This document shows, one piece after another, positions 23,902 to 31,914 of a stretch of DNA of 55,132 nucleotides (position 1 is its first letter; the number at the start of each line of letters is the position of its first letter). Made by a program: the position numbers and the translations under genes. Under the pieces are notes generated by a model, which was given only the letters and a program-made list of their open reading frames with translations, had not been told where the DNA came from and ran no database searches. Location of the stretch: positions 1 to 55,132 of the forward strand of contig JANINW010000005.1 in assembly GCA_024508935.1 (NCBI GenBank). The letters run 5' to 3'. The stretch comes from Flavipsychrobacter sp. (lineage in GTDB: Bacteria > Bacteroidota > Bacteroidia > Chitinophagales > Chitinophagaceae).

Positions 23902-25959
23902 ATGAAAATGAATTTCAAACACACATTACTAGCCGGCGCTGCTATAATAGGCTTGGCATCTTGCCAGGAATCGGGCAAGAAAGGCGAAGAGAAAAAAGAA
24001 GCCCGCAAACTGCTGGACCCGGCCAACATGGATACTACTGTTCGCCCGGGAGATAACTTCTTCTTGTATGCTAACGGTACCTGGCTGAAAAACAACCCGA
24101 TACCTGGAGACCAAACCCGCTGGGGCAGCTTTAACGAATTGCAGGAAAATAACTACAAAGCCCTGCACGAATTGCTGGATGCAGCAGCTAATAATAAAAA
24201 TGCGGCTGCAGGCAGTGCAGACCAGAAAGTTGGCGACCTATACCGCAGTGGTATGGATAGCGCAACTATCGATAAGGCAGGCATTACTCCGCTGAATGCT
24301 GAACTGGCTAAGATAGATGCTATTACAGATGCCAACAGCCTGATGAACTATATAGCAAGTGCATACGCACAAGGCAATGGCCAGGTATTTGCATTCTACG
24401 TAAGCCCTGATGATAAGGATGTAACAAAGCAGATATGCCAGTTTGCACAGGGTGGCCTGGGTATGCCTGACCGTGACTACTACTTTGACAAAGACGAACG
24501 TACCAGCAAAATACGTGATGCTTATAAAGTATACCAGGTGAAGCTGCTGGGCCTGATGGGCGAAGACGATGCAGCAGCAAAGAAAGACGCTGCTGACATT
24601 TATGGCCTGGAAGAAAAACTGGCGGGTGCTTCTATGACGCGTGTTGAAATGCGCGACCCATACAAACTGTATAATAAATTCAGCGTAGATGGTTTCAGCA
24701 AGCTGACTCCGGGCATAGACTGGAAAAACATGTTCACTACGATGAAAATAAACGGGCAGGATTCCTGCATCGTAGGTATGCCAAAATTCTTTACAGAAGT
24801 GAGCAAACAGCTGAAGGCTACGCCAATAGATGTATGGAAGAAATACCTGAAATTCCATACCGTTAACGATATGGCTCCTTACCTGAGCAGCAATATCGCT
24901 GATGCCCGTTTTGACTTCTACGGTCGTACAGTACGTGGCCAGAAAGCACAAAAACCACGCTGGCAGCGTGTGCTGGGTGTTGTAGATGGCTCTGTAGGCG
25001 AACTGCTGGGACAAATGTATGTTGAGAAGAACTTCAAACCGGAAGCTAAACAACGTATGCTGGAACTGCTGAAAAACCTGCAGGACACTTATGCTGAACG
25101 CATTAAGCGCCTGGACTGGATGAGCGATGTTACCAAACAAAAAGCTTTGGCTAAACTGAATACATTCATCAAAAAAATTGGCTATCCTGACAAATGGAGA
25201 GATTACAGCAAGCTGGAAATAAAAGGCAACGACTATGTGAAGAATATCGCTGCTGCTTCTGCTTTCGAGTACGACTATATGATCAACAAACTGGGCAAAC
25301 CGGTTGATAAAACTGAATGGGGCATGACACCTCCTACGGTAAATGCATATTACAACCCTGCCTTCAACGAGATCGTTTTTCCTGCCGGTATCCTGCAATA
25401 TCCTTTCTTTGATATGGATGCAGACGACGCTGTGAACTATGGCGGCATAGGTGGTGTAATAGGCCACGAAATGACGCACGGCTTTGACGACCAGGGCCGC
25501 CAATACGATGCTGATGGCAACCTGCACGACTGGTGGACACCGGAAGACGCCAAAAAATTCACAGAAAAAACCAATGTTGTTATCAACCAATTTAATGGTT
25601 ACACAGTTTTGGATAGTGTACACGTAAATGGCCAACTGACACTGGGTGAAAACCTGGCCGACCTGGGCGGTATTGCTATATCTTATGAAGCATTCAAGAA
25701 AACAAAGCAAGGACAAAGCAACGAGAAGATCGATGGTTTCACTCCTGACCAACGTTTCTTCCTGAGCTGGGCGCAGGTTTGGAGGGCCAATACAACGCCT
25801 GAAGAACTGGCTTCACGTATCAAGACCGATCCGCACTCTCCTAACCTGTGGCGCTGTAACAGCCCGCTGAGCAATATGGAAGAGTTCTACAAAGCCTTCA
25901 ATATTCAGCCTGGAGACAAAATGTACCGTCCTGAAAATGAAAGGGCCAAAGTTTGGTAA
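23902..25959 (+). CDS. M13 family metallopeptidase lipoprotein (neprilysin/PepO-like)
   Basis: 685 residues, the usual M13 length. The signal peptide ends in LAGAAIIGLASC (lipobox, C21), so it is a lipoprotein. Zinc-binding elements are GHEMTHGFDDQGRQYDADG (H522, E523, H526) and LGENLADLGGIAISY with E583, the third ligand, and D587. The substrate-orienting NAYYNPAFNEIVFPAGILQ is also present. The mature enzyme cleaves peptides, and the periplasmic location suggests peptide processing or turnover. It is a single-gene unit ending in a strong terminator. Confidence 0.96.
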   Translation: MKMNFKHTLLAGAAIIGLASCQESGKKGEEKKEARKLLDPANMDTTVRPGDNFFLYANGTWLKNNPIPGDQTRWGSFNELQENNYKALHELLDAAANNKNAAAGSADQKVGDLYRSGMDSATIDKAGITPLNAELAKIDAITDANSLMNYIASAYAQGNGQVFAFYVSPDDKDVTKQICQFAQGGLGMPDRDYYFDKDERTSKIRDAYKVYQVKLLGLMGEDDAAAKKDAADIYGLEEKLAGASMTRVEMRDPYKLYNKFSVDGFSKLTPGIDWKNMFTTMKINGQDSCIVGMPKFFTEVSKQLKATPIDVWKKYLKFHTVNDMAPYLSSNIADARFDFYGRTVRGQKAQKPRWQRVLGVVDGSVGELLGQMYVEKNFKPEAKQRMLELLKNLQDTYAERIKRLDWMSDVTKQKALAKLNTFIKKIGYPDKWRDYSKLEIKGNDYVKNIAAASAFEYDYMINKLGKPVDKTEWGMTPPTVNAYYNPAFNEIVFPAGILQYPFFDMDADDAVNYGGIGGVIGHEMTHGFDDQGRQYDADGNLHDWWTPEDAKKFTEKTNVVINQFNGYTVLDSVHVNGQLTLGENLADLGGIAISYEAFKKTKQGQSNEKIDGFTPDQRFFLSWAQVWRANTTPEELASRIKTDPHSPNLWRCNSPLSNMEEFYKAFNIQPGDKMYRPENERAKVW

Positions 25960-25985
25960 GATTCAATAAGCATAATCATAACTAT

Positions 25986-26015
25986 AATGCCGGGTGCTCT
26001 CACCCGGCATTTTTT
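25986..26015 (+). terminator. Intrinsic terminator of the M13 peptidase gene
   Basis: AATGCCGGGTG and CACCCGGCATT form an 11-bp perfect stem around CTCT, followed by TTTT. The position 27 bases after the stop and the T run make this a classic rho-independent terminator. Confidence 0.9.
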
Positions 26016-26060
26016 ATTTGACTATTAGGTGACGTAGAAGTACGCTACCTTTATTGTGAT

Positions 26061-26501
26061 ATGAAATCCATTATACTATACTTCTTAATGTTGTGCACGA
26101 TATCGCGACTAAATGCCCAGGCCATAAGTATGGATAGTCTAACAAAGCCGGTTCGTCTACCGGTCATTTCTAATGATAGTTGTTTGATATCAGGTATAGT
26201 TCGTGATAATAAAGAGCAAGTGCTCATTGGTGCAACAATAAAAGTATATCAACATGGTTTATTGCAACAGATCACGGCAACAGATTCAGATGGCAATTTC
26301 GCACTCATTACACTGCCCGGGTCCCATGATATAGAAATTAGTTATTCCGGTTATTGTACATACAAAAGAACCAACGTGTACACATCTTGTGGCGGAAAAG
26401 TACACACGAATTTCATGCTTGTAGAAGATCCCGATTTTTTTTATCGTAGCTTTCCAGATAAACAGCGGTCATTTTTCTTCCGGCTTTTTCATCGTCAATA
26501 G
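26061..26501 (+). CDS. Standalone CarboxypepD_reg domain protein
   Basis: 146 residues: a signal peptide (MKSIILYFLMLCTISRLNAQA), a short linker, then one carboxypeptidase-regulatory-like beta-sandwich domain, SGIVRDNKEQVLIGATIKVY...GNFALITLPGSHDIEISYSGYCTYKRTNVY. Such domains are found at the N-terminus of TonB-dependent receptors and of other exported Bacteroidota proteins. Here it forms the whole mature protein, apart from a basic C-terminal tail. The same domain type begins the VWA protein downstream (26716), suggesting that the two arose by duplication and may act together. Its ligand is unknown. Confidence 0.75.
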   Translation: MKSIILYFLMLCTISRLNAQAISMDSLTKPVRLPVISNDSCLISGIVRDNKEQVLIGATIKVYQHGLLQQITATDSDGNFALITLPGSHDIEISYSGYCTYKRTNVYTSCGGKVHTNFMLVEDPDFFYRSFPDKQRSFFFRLFHRQ

Positions 26502-26546
26502 ACGCTTTCATCGCATTGACACATTAAAGTCAAATTCATTGTCTAT

Positions 26547-26569
26547 AGCCTTGCCGGTTTGGCAAGGCT
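26547..26569 (+). terminator. Terminator between the CarboxypepD and VWA genes
   Basis: AGCCTTGCC (26547-26555) and GGCAAGGCT (26561-26569) form a 9-bp stem around GGTTT, followed by TCTTATTATAA. It lies about 45 bases downstream of the CarboxypepD stop. Confidence 0.65.
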
Positions 26570-26611
26570 TCTTATTATAATACGGCGATGTAGTACCATT
26601 CTAACTTTAGC

Positions 26612-26627
26612 TTAGAATTAATTCTAA
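26612..26627. promoter_or_regulatory. Perfect 16-bp palindrome upstream of the VWA gene
   Basis: TTAGAATTAATTCTAA reads the same on both strands and lies about 90 bases upstream of the VWA start, within an AT-rich promoter region. An operator is possible; no regulator is adjacent. Confidence 0.4.
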
Positions 26628-26715
26628 AAATTATTTTAAGCATTTATGGAAAACGAAAAAAGCTTGCATCTCATAAAAGACAAGCGGAAAACTGAACCTT
26701 TAAAACACAGACCTT

Positions 26716-28737
26716 ATGAAACAGGTAACGGTATTATTCATTCTATTTGTGTGCTTAGGCACACATGCATTTGCCCAATTGGGGGCTATCGCGGGTGTTA
26801 TAGTAGACTCTAAAAAGGAAACACTTATCGGTGTAACGGTCAAGGCTTTACAGCAGGGTCGAATGGTTGGTAGCGCAGCTACTGATATAAATGGCAACTA
26901 TACCATAACAAAACTTAAGCCGGGTAAATATGATATAGAAGCCACTTACACCGGATATAGAACATTCCTGATAAAAAACGTAGTAGTTACCGGCAGCAAG
27001 ACCACAGGTGTAAATATCACTATGCAGGTAAACTCCAAAGAACTAGACGAAGTAGAAGTAAGATCTTATAAAGTCCCTCTTATTGACAAATACTCCCCCG
27101 GCTCCGCGACGACTATCACACATGAACAGATTGAAAGAACAGCCAGCCCCTCTATGCAGGAAATAAAAGCTATACCTGCGGGCTCCGGAAGAAAACGTCG
27201 TAAAGCAGAAACCCAATACGTATACAATACACCACCACCCCAGCCTTCTTATTACCATCCTGGTAATGAGAGCTATAAAAAGGAGCAGGAAAATGATTTC
27301 ATGAATGTTTATGCCAATCCGCTTTCTACCATGAGCGTAGACGTAGACAGGGCTTCTTACAGCAATGTGCGTCGCTTTCTTACCGCGGGACAACTGCCAC
27401 CAGCCGATGCTGTGCGCGTGGAAGAAATGATCAATTATTTTGACTATGATTATCCTCAACCTGATGGTGACGACCCTATTGCAATAGTTACAGAACTGAC
27501 CGATTGTCCCTGGCAGGCCGGGCACAAACTTTTACACATAGGCATGCAAGCAAAGAACATATCTACAGAAAGCCTGCCACCATCTAATCTTGTTTTCCTT
27601 ATTGATGTATCCGGCTCTATGGAAACAGAAAACAAATTACCCCTCGTAAAATCCGCTTTAAAAATGCTGGTCAACAACCTGCGCTCTGAAGATAAGCTAA
27701 GCATTGTAGTATATGCGGGCAATGCCGGCCTGGTACTGCCTGTCACACCCGGCAACCAGAAAAAAACTATCTACGCAGCGCTCGACAGGTTACAGGCAGG
27801 TGGCTCAACCGCTGGCGGTGCGGGCATACAATTGGCATATAAAGTTGCAGCGGAAAACTTTGTACATAATGGCAATAACCGTGTGATACTTGCCACCGAC
27901 GGCGACTTTAATGTGGGCGTAAGTGGTGATAATGAACTGGAAGAACTGATAACCCGTGAAAGGCAAAAAGGTGTTTATCTTACCTGCCTTGGCTTTGGCA
28001 TGGGCAATTACAAAGACAGCAAAATGGAAGTGCTTGCAGACAAAGGCAACGGTAACTACGCCTATATAGACAATATACGCGAAGCACAAAAAACATTGGT
28101 GAATGAATTTGGCGGCACATTATTCACGGTTGCCAAAGATGTAAAAGCACAGATAGAATTCAATCCTGCTTATGTTCAAGGCTACCGGCTGGTAGGATAT
28201 GAGAACCGCCTGCTGAACGAAGAAGATTTTAAAGACGATAAGAAAGATGCAGGGGATATGGGCTCAGGACATACGGTAACCATTATATACGAGCTTATCC
28301 CAACCGGTACCAACAGCAAACAGGTACGCCGTATTACAGATTTGAAATACCAGCAAAGGAATAACGATGATGAATATAACAGCATCTACCATCCTTACCT
28401 GAAAAACGATGGCGGAGAACTGGCTACTATCAAATTCAGGTATAAAAAACCAAATGGTAAGAATAGCAAAGAAATAGTGCAGGTGATACACAACAATGTA
28501 CACAGTATACAGACTGCCAGCAACAACGCAAGATTTGCCACATCAGTTGCTATGTTTGGCATGTTATTGAAAAATTCTCAGTATAAAGGAACCAGCAGCT
28601 ATAGTAAAACACTGGCATTGGCAAAAAACAGTCTGGGCGAAGACGCAAACGGCTATAGGGCAGAATACCTGCAGCTGGTAAAAGCAGCCGGGGGCAACGT
28701 ACAGGATGTGGCAGGGCTATTTGACGAAGGAGATTGA
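26716..28737 (+). CDS. Exported YfbK-like von Willebrand factor A protein with CarboxypepD_reg domain
   Basis: 673 residues. A signal peptide is followed by a CarboxypepD_reg domain (about residues 18-108: GVIVDSKKETLIGVTVKALQ...GYRTFLI). Next is the YfbK-type region, starting DFMNVYANPLSTMSVDVDRASYSNVRR, then the VWA domain with an intact MIDAS: VFLIDVSGSMETENK (D297, S299, S301), a Thr in LQAGGSTAGGAG and Asp in ILATDGDFNVGV. A DUF3520-like C-terminal part follows. YfbK proteins bind a divalent metal and probably a protein partner; the role is unclear. A palindrome upstream (26612-26627) may control it. Confidence 0.9.
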   Translation: MKQVTVLFILFVCLGTHAFAQLGAIAGVIVDSKKETLIGVTVKALQQGRMVGSAATDINGNYTITKLKPGKYDIEATYTGYRTFLIKNVVVTGSKTTGVNITMQVNSKELDEVEVRSYKVPLIDKYSPGSATTITHEQIERTASPSMQEIKAIPAGSGRKRRKAETQYVYNTPPPQPSYYHPGNESYKKEQENDFMNVYANPLSTMSVDVDRASYSNVRRFLTAGQLPPADAVRVEEMINYFDYDYPQPDGDDPIAIVTELTDCPWQAGHKLLHIGMQAKNISTESLPPSNLVFLIDVSGSMETENKLPLVKSALKMLVNNLRSEDKLSIVVYAGNAGLVLPVTPGNQKKTIYAALDRLQAGGSTAGGAGIQLAYKVAAENFVHNGNNRVILATDGDFNVGVSGDNELEELITRERQKGVYLTCLGFGMGNYKDSKMEVLADKGNGNYAYIDNIREAQKTLVNEFGGTLFTVAKDVKAQIEFNPAYVQGYRLVGYENRLLNEEDFKDDKKDAGDMGSGHTVTIIYELIPTGTNSKQVRRITDLKYQQRNNDDEYNSIYHPYLKNDGGELATIKFRYKKPNGKNSKEIVQVIHNNVHSIQTASNNARFATSVAMFGMLLKNSQYKGTSSYSKTLALAKNSLGEDANGYRAEYLQLVKAAGGNVQDVAGLFDEGD

Positions 28738-28759
28738 GGGATGTGGTAATAGCTAAAAA

Positions 28760-28787
28760 ATATGCCGGAAGTTTTCTTCCGGCATAT
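28760..28787. terminator. Bidirectional terminator between the VWA and GNAT genes
   Basis: ATATGCCGGAAG and CTTCCGGCATAT make a perfect 12-bp stem with a TTTT loop, flanked by AAAAA and TTTATTC. It ends the VWA transcript and, on the other strand, the GNAT operon. Confidence 0.88.
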
Positions 28788-28788
28788 T

Positions 28789-29100
28789 TTATTCTTCAAG
28801 ACTATTTGCATCTCTTAATACCCGTTTCCATTCCGGGTGGCGTTTAAGATAAGACACTACAAAAGGACAATAAGGTACCAATTTGTAATTATTGTCTTCG
28901 ATAAAGCTCAATGCTTTTTCTACAATAGCTGCCCCTACACCTTTGCCTTCCAGCGCTGAGGGTACTTCGGTATGGGTTAAAAATATCACGTCTCCTTTCT
29001 GCGCGTATTCTATTATGGCCATATGACCATCAACAGTCATTTCAAAACGGCCTTTAGCAGCATTATCTATCAGTGGCAAGTCTTTATATGCTTCGTTCAT
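28789..29100 (-). CDS. Small GNAT-like N-acetyltransferase (Acetyltransf_CG type)
   Basis: 103 residues, the size of the small Gtn/YjdJ-like GNAT family. The acetyl-CoA loop is EGKGVGAAIVEKALSFIEDN, and KLVPYCPFVVSYLKRHPEWKRVL is the family C-terminus with a conserved cysteine-proline. The family is cytoplasmic, with uncertain substrate. The gene follows the pirin gene at 29111 by only 10 bases, so it is probably the last gene of the pirin cluster transcript, ending at the 28760-28787 hairpin. Confidence 0.9.
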   Translation of the reverse strand: MNEAYKDLPLIDNAAKGRFEMTVDGHMAIIEYAQKGDVIFLTHTEVPSALEGKGVGAAIVEKALSFIEDNNYKLVPYCPFVVSYLKRHPEWKRVLRDANSLEE

Positions 29101-29110
29101 ACATTATGTT

Positions 29111-29968
29111 TTAATAGTCCAGTGTTCCGAATACGCCGTTTTTATAATCGGCAAATGCCTGTTCAATCTCTTCAGGCGTGTTCATAACAAAATTATCCTT
29201 TGCAGCTACAGGTTCATCAATAGGTTCGGCAGAAAGGAACAATACTTTTGTATCCTTTTTTGCTTTTACCGCAAATTCGTCATTGCCTTTTTCAAAAACA
29301 ATGAGATTGTGCATTTCCACTTCCTGTTCCCCGTTTATAACTACATCGCCGGCAATAATATACAACAGCGTCCAGTAGCCGGGTGTTGCACTAAAGCGCA
29401 CTTCTTTTCCTTCGCTTATCTCCCCTATTACAGATATAACCGGTGTAAAGCTCTGCAGCACACCGGTCTTACCGTCATAATTGCCGCTTACCAGGCGTAG
29501 ACTTACACCTTCCTGCTCCAACACTTGCGGTTGTTCTGCTTTCCGGGCAGCCTTATAAAATGGTTCATCCCATTTATTGGCTTTAGGAGCATTTACCCAT
29601 ATCTGTATAAATTCCTGTATACCACCCGTATTCAGTATATGATCTGTTGGCCCTTCACTGTGCAGCAGTCCCTTTCCTGCAAACATCCATTGTGCATCTC
29701 CTTCCTTCACGGTCTCATCATGTCCTGCATTGTCTTTGTGAAACCCCTCACCCTGTATTATAAAGGTAACCGGTGAAAATCCCCTGTGCGGATGGGGATA
29801 TATACGCGATTTACTGCCCGGCAATATAACTTTAGGTCCTGCGTGGTGCAGTACTATAAACGGGTTGGCAAAACGAAACTCTATATGCGGTAATGGCTGT
29901 AATACAGTCTCTTCGTCGGTAATATGTTTTTCCTTTCCGTGCAGTATATGTTCTATAGCCTTTTTCAT
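29111..29968 (-). CDS. Pirin family protein (first copy)
   Basis: 285 residues, a bicupin. The metal site is present: YPHPHRGFSPVTFII supplies two histidines and GLLHSEGP a His and Glu. Pirins are cytoplasmic Fe-dependent proteins, some with quercetin 2,3-dioxygenase activity, and others that modulate transcription; specificity is not predictable. It lies between the 127-residue protein and the GNAT gene. An intrinsic terminator-like hairpin precedes its start, so it may have a separate promoter or be fed by read-through. It is clearly diverged from the second copy at 30424. Confidence 0.93.
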   Translation of the reverse strand: MKKAIEHILHGKEKHITDEETVLQPLPHIEFRFANPFIVLHHAGPKVILPGSKSRIYPHPHRGFSPVTFIIQGEGFHKDNAGHDETVKEGDAQWMFAGKGLLHSEGPTDHILNTGGIQEFIQIWVNAPKANKWDEPFYKAARKAEQPQVLEQEGVSLRLVSGNYDGKTGVLQSFTPVISVIGEISEGKEVRFSATPGYWTLLYIIAGDVVINGEQEVEMHNLIVFEKGNDEFAVKAKKDTKVLFLSAEPIDEPVAAKDNFVMNTPEEIEQAFADYKNGVFGTLDY

Positions 29969-29981
29969 CTTGTATAAAATT

Positions 29982-30010
29982 AAAAAGAACCAGGCTTAAA
30001 GCGCCGGTTC
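29982..30010 (-). terminator. Intrinsic terminator inside the pirin cluster
   Basis: On the minus strand an 8-bp stem (GAACCGGC with GCCTGGTTC, one bulged base) around 29987-30010 is followed by TTTTTAATTTT. It lies 19 bases upstream of the pirin start, so it may limit transcription into the last two genes. Confidence 0.6.
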
Positions 30011-30016
30011 TCCAGG

Positions 30017-30400
30017 TTAATTTAATATTGGGTAAACACTGATCATATTAGCCAGGTTTTGCGGATTGAGTGTATCACTGATAACCACCCTGTTGGCACC
30101 TCTGTGTTTTGTGGCTACCATTTCTTTTAACCTCGCAATTATTCCATCCAGGTCTTCACCTGCATACTGCAGTACCACTGCATCCGGTTGCTGCATATTC
30201 AGCAAGGCCGCCAATTTTTTCATGTTCACCGCTTCATTATCGCCATTTACTATCACCCTGTCAAACTCCATCCTGAATATATGATTTATAGCAGCCTCAT
30301 CTGAATGCACTACCGTAAAATCGTAGTGCTTATTTTTATTCATCCAGCTTTGGATGGTTTCATTTATGGTTTTTGATACGATCAAAACTTGTTTATTCAT
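30017..30400 (-). CDS. Unknown receiver-like protein of the pirin cluster
   Basis: 127 residues that alternate strand and helix: MNKQVLIVSKTINETIQSW, DFTVVHSDEAAINHIF, FDRVIVNGDNEAVNMKKL, DAVVLQYAGEDLDGI, ANRVVISD. This resembles a response-regulator receiver fold with no output domain. The strand-3 end reads VIVNGD, so a phosphorylatable Asp may be absent or shifted. Signal peptide and membrane helices are absent. It lies 23 bases after pirin copy 2 and 48 bases before pirin copy 1 (with a terminator-like hairpin between). I could not name it; a role in the pirin/MarR system is inference from position. Confidence 0.6.
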   Translation of the reverse strand: MNKQVLIVSKTINETIQSWMNKNKHYDFTVVHSDEAAINHIFRMEFDRVIVNGDNEAVNMKKLAALLNMQQPDAVVLQYAGEDLDGIIARLKEMVATKHRGANRVVISDTLNPQNLANMISVYPILN

Positions 30401-30423
30401 TTTCTTTCCTTTTTTAAATTTTA

Positions 30424-31296
30424 TTAATCTAATCTCCCAAATTTCCCGCTATTGAAATCATCAATAGCTTGTATGATCTCCTGTTGCGTGTTCATTACAA
30501 ACGGTCCGTAAGCAGCTATTGGCTCATTCAGCGGCTCGCCTGCCATCACAAACACGCTGCTATCTTCGCTTGCTTTAATACTAATGCGCTCATTATCATG
30601 AGCAAACAGTATAAAATCTTTCGCTGCTGCCCTGGTGCTTCCGTTTATTGTAACCGTACCTTTGGTAACGAGCAACATGGTGTTGTGGCTTACCGGGATA
30701 TTGATAGTTATTTCGCCATCCTGCACCAGGCGTATATCATACATCTCTACCGGGGTAAAGGTTGTAGCAGCACCTTTTACGCCATTTAACTCACCGGCAA
30801 TGACACGGGCCATGCTTCCGTTATCATCTATTGTATAGCGGTTTATCTGCGCATCTGTTATAGATTGGTATTTCGGTGCAGACATTTTATGCCTGGCAGG
30901 CAGGTTCACCCATATCTGCATCATATGCTGCAAACCGCCTTTTTCAGAAAATTCCTGTGTCTGGAACTCATCATGCAGCACACCCGATGCTGCGGTCATC
31001 CATTGTATGTCGCCGGGGCCTATTACTCCGCCGCCGCCAGATGAATCGCGGTGTTCTACATAACCGTCAAACACAACCGTTACGGTTTCAAATCCACGGT
31101 GCGGGTGTGACCCTACTCCTTTACGATGTGGTGTAGGCGGAAACTGGTGCGGTGCGTTATAGTCCAGCAAAAAGAACGGGCTGGTTTCCTGGCTATAATT
31201 TTTTGGTCCTGGTATATAATTAGCCACCCTGAAGCCATCACCTACCATATGAGTGGGTGCGTTGCTTACCTGGTGCTTTACAGTTTTATAGTTCAT
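30424..31296 (-). CDS. Pirin family protein (second copy)
   Basis: 290 residues, a bicupin pirin. The metal ligands are in GSHPHRGFETVTVVFDG and in SGVLHDEF (His, His, His, Glu). The N-terminus has MVGDGFRVANYIPG and SPFFLLDYNAP, standard for the group. It probably binds one Fe(II) or other divalent metal in the N-terminal cupin; substrate is unknown. Its gene lies 59 bases after marR and is preceded by an operator-like palindrome (31327-31340), a copy of which also precedes marR. The product may thus be controlled by that MarR protein. Confidence 0.94.
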   Translation of the reverse strand: MNYKTVKHQVSNAPTHMVGDGFRVANYIPGPKNYSQETSPFFLLDYNAPHQFPPTPHRKGVGSHPHRGFETVTVVFDGYVEHRDSSGGGGVIGPGDIQWMTAASGVLHDEFQTQEFSEKGGLQHMMQIWVNLPARHKMSAPKYQSITDAQINRYTIDDNGSMARVIAGELNGVKGAATTFTPVEMYDIRLVQDGEITINIPVSHNTMLLVTKGTVTINGSTRAAAKDFILFAHDNERISIKASEDSSVFVMAGEPLNEPIAAYGPFVMNTQQEIIQAIDDFNSGKFGRLD

Positions 31297-31326
31297 TGAA
31301 GTTCCCTTTTAAATGTTAAAACTATA

Positions 31327-31340
31327 TTTGTTACAACAAA
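31327..31340. promoter_or_regulatory. Operator-like palindrome upstream of pirin copy 2
   Basis: TTTGTTACAACAAA is a perfect 6-2-6 inverted repeat, 30 bases before the pirin start. The same 14 bases, with ATA to the left, occur at 31827-31840 upstream of marR. A second palindrome (31338-31355) overlaps its right edge. Confidence 0.65.
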
Positions 31341-31355
31341 TTTTGTGCAAAATTT
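31338..31355. promoter_or_regulatory. Second palindrome between marR and pirin copy 2
   Basis: AAATTTTG, TG, CAAAATTT is a perfect 8-2-8 inverted repeat that overlaps the first operator by three bases and touches the marR stop. It may be part of the same regulatory region. Confidence 0.45.
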
Positions 31356-31811
31356 TTAACCCCTTAGTTTATTCAGCAAACGGTTCAATTGATCAGCCTC
31401 TTTGTCAGTAATATTAGCCTTCATAGTTGCCTTAATGTCACCCATCTGGACATTTAGTCTTTCCAACAATTTTTTCCCCTTAGGCGTGATGGTTATATCC
31501 ATGCGGCGGCGGTTCTCTTCGCAAAGACTGCGGTTTACTAAACCCTTGTTTACTAATTTATCGAGGAGGCGGGTAAGGTCATTCGCCTTATCCAGTACCA
31601 CTTCTTTTATTTCGCCGGGAGATATGGCACCCGGTGAGCGGCCGTTAATGATACGCAGTACATTATAATGCTGTATGAGCAGGTCGTGCTCCTTCAGCAG
31701 GGCATTTTGAATATCGCGCAACCAGTTAGCCGTAAAAATGATATTCACGGCTGTTCTTTCATAACTATCTGCAAACTCTTTTCCTTGTTTTATCGCTTCT
31801 TCTATCTTCAT
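31356..31811 (-). CDS. MarR family transcriptional regulator
   Basis: 151 residues, the usual size. The winged-helix core runs from about residue 30 to 135: IQNALLKEHDLLIQHYNVLRIINGR, the recognition part GEIKEVVLDKANDLTRLLDKLVNKGLV and the wing LCEENRRRMDITITPKGKKLLERLN, with the MarR-type DxR-like RRRMDI. It binds palindromic DNA as a dimer, and ligands (often phenolics or oxidants) release it. Two copies of TTTGTTACAACAAA lie upstream of itself and of the pirin gene, the classic autoregulated layout. The ligand is unknown. Confidence 0.94.
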   Translation of the reverse strand: MKIEEAIKQGKEFADSYERTAVNIIFTANWLRDIQNALLKEHDLLIQHYNVLRIINGRSPGAISPGEIKEVVLDKANDLTRLLDKLVNKGLVNRSLCEENRRRMDITITPKGKKLLERLNVQMGDIKATMKANITDKEADQLNRLLNKLRG

Positions 31812-31826
31812 AACGCTATTGCAATA

Positions 31827-31840
31827 TTTGTTACAACAAA
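31827..31840. promoter_or_regulatory. Operator-like palindrome upstream of marR
   Basis: A second copy of the perfect palindrome TTTGTTACAACAAA, preceded by ATA as at 31327, lies 16 bases upstream of the marR start. It overlaps a TAATTTTG -7-like element (31837-31844, minus strand), so binding would block marR transcription. Confidence 0.65.
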
Positions 31841-31914
31841 ATTACGCATTGCAGTATATTTTAAGCTGCGATATTAAAGATAGCTGTATTATATTTATTT
31901 ATAAATACCTGCCT

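Noticed and set aside
24238-25752. Long antisense reading frame of 504 codons opposite the M13 peptidase
   Set aside because: It mirrors the codon pattern of a clearly real gene with intact HExxH, has no recognisable domain, and is rich in Cys, His and Tyr as expected for a shadow frame.
26646-26715. ATG at 26646 opening a short frame into the VWA gene
   Set aside because: It is out of frame with the VWA protein, has no plausible domain, and the VWA start at 26716 is preceded by a natural signal peptide.
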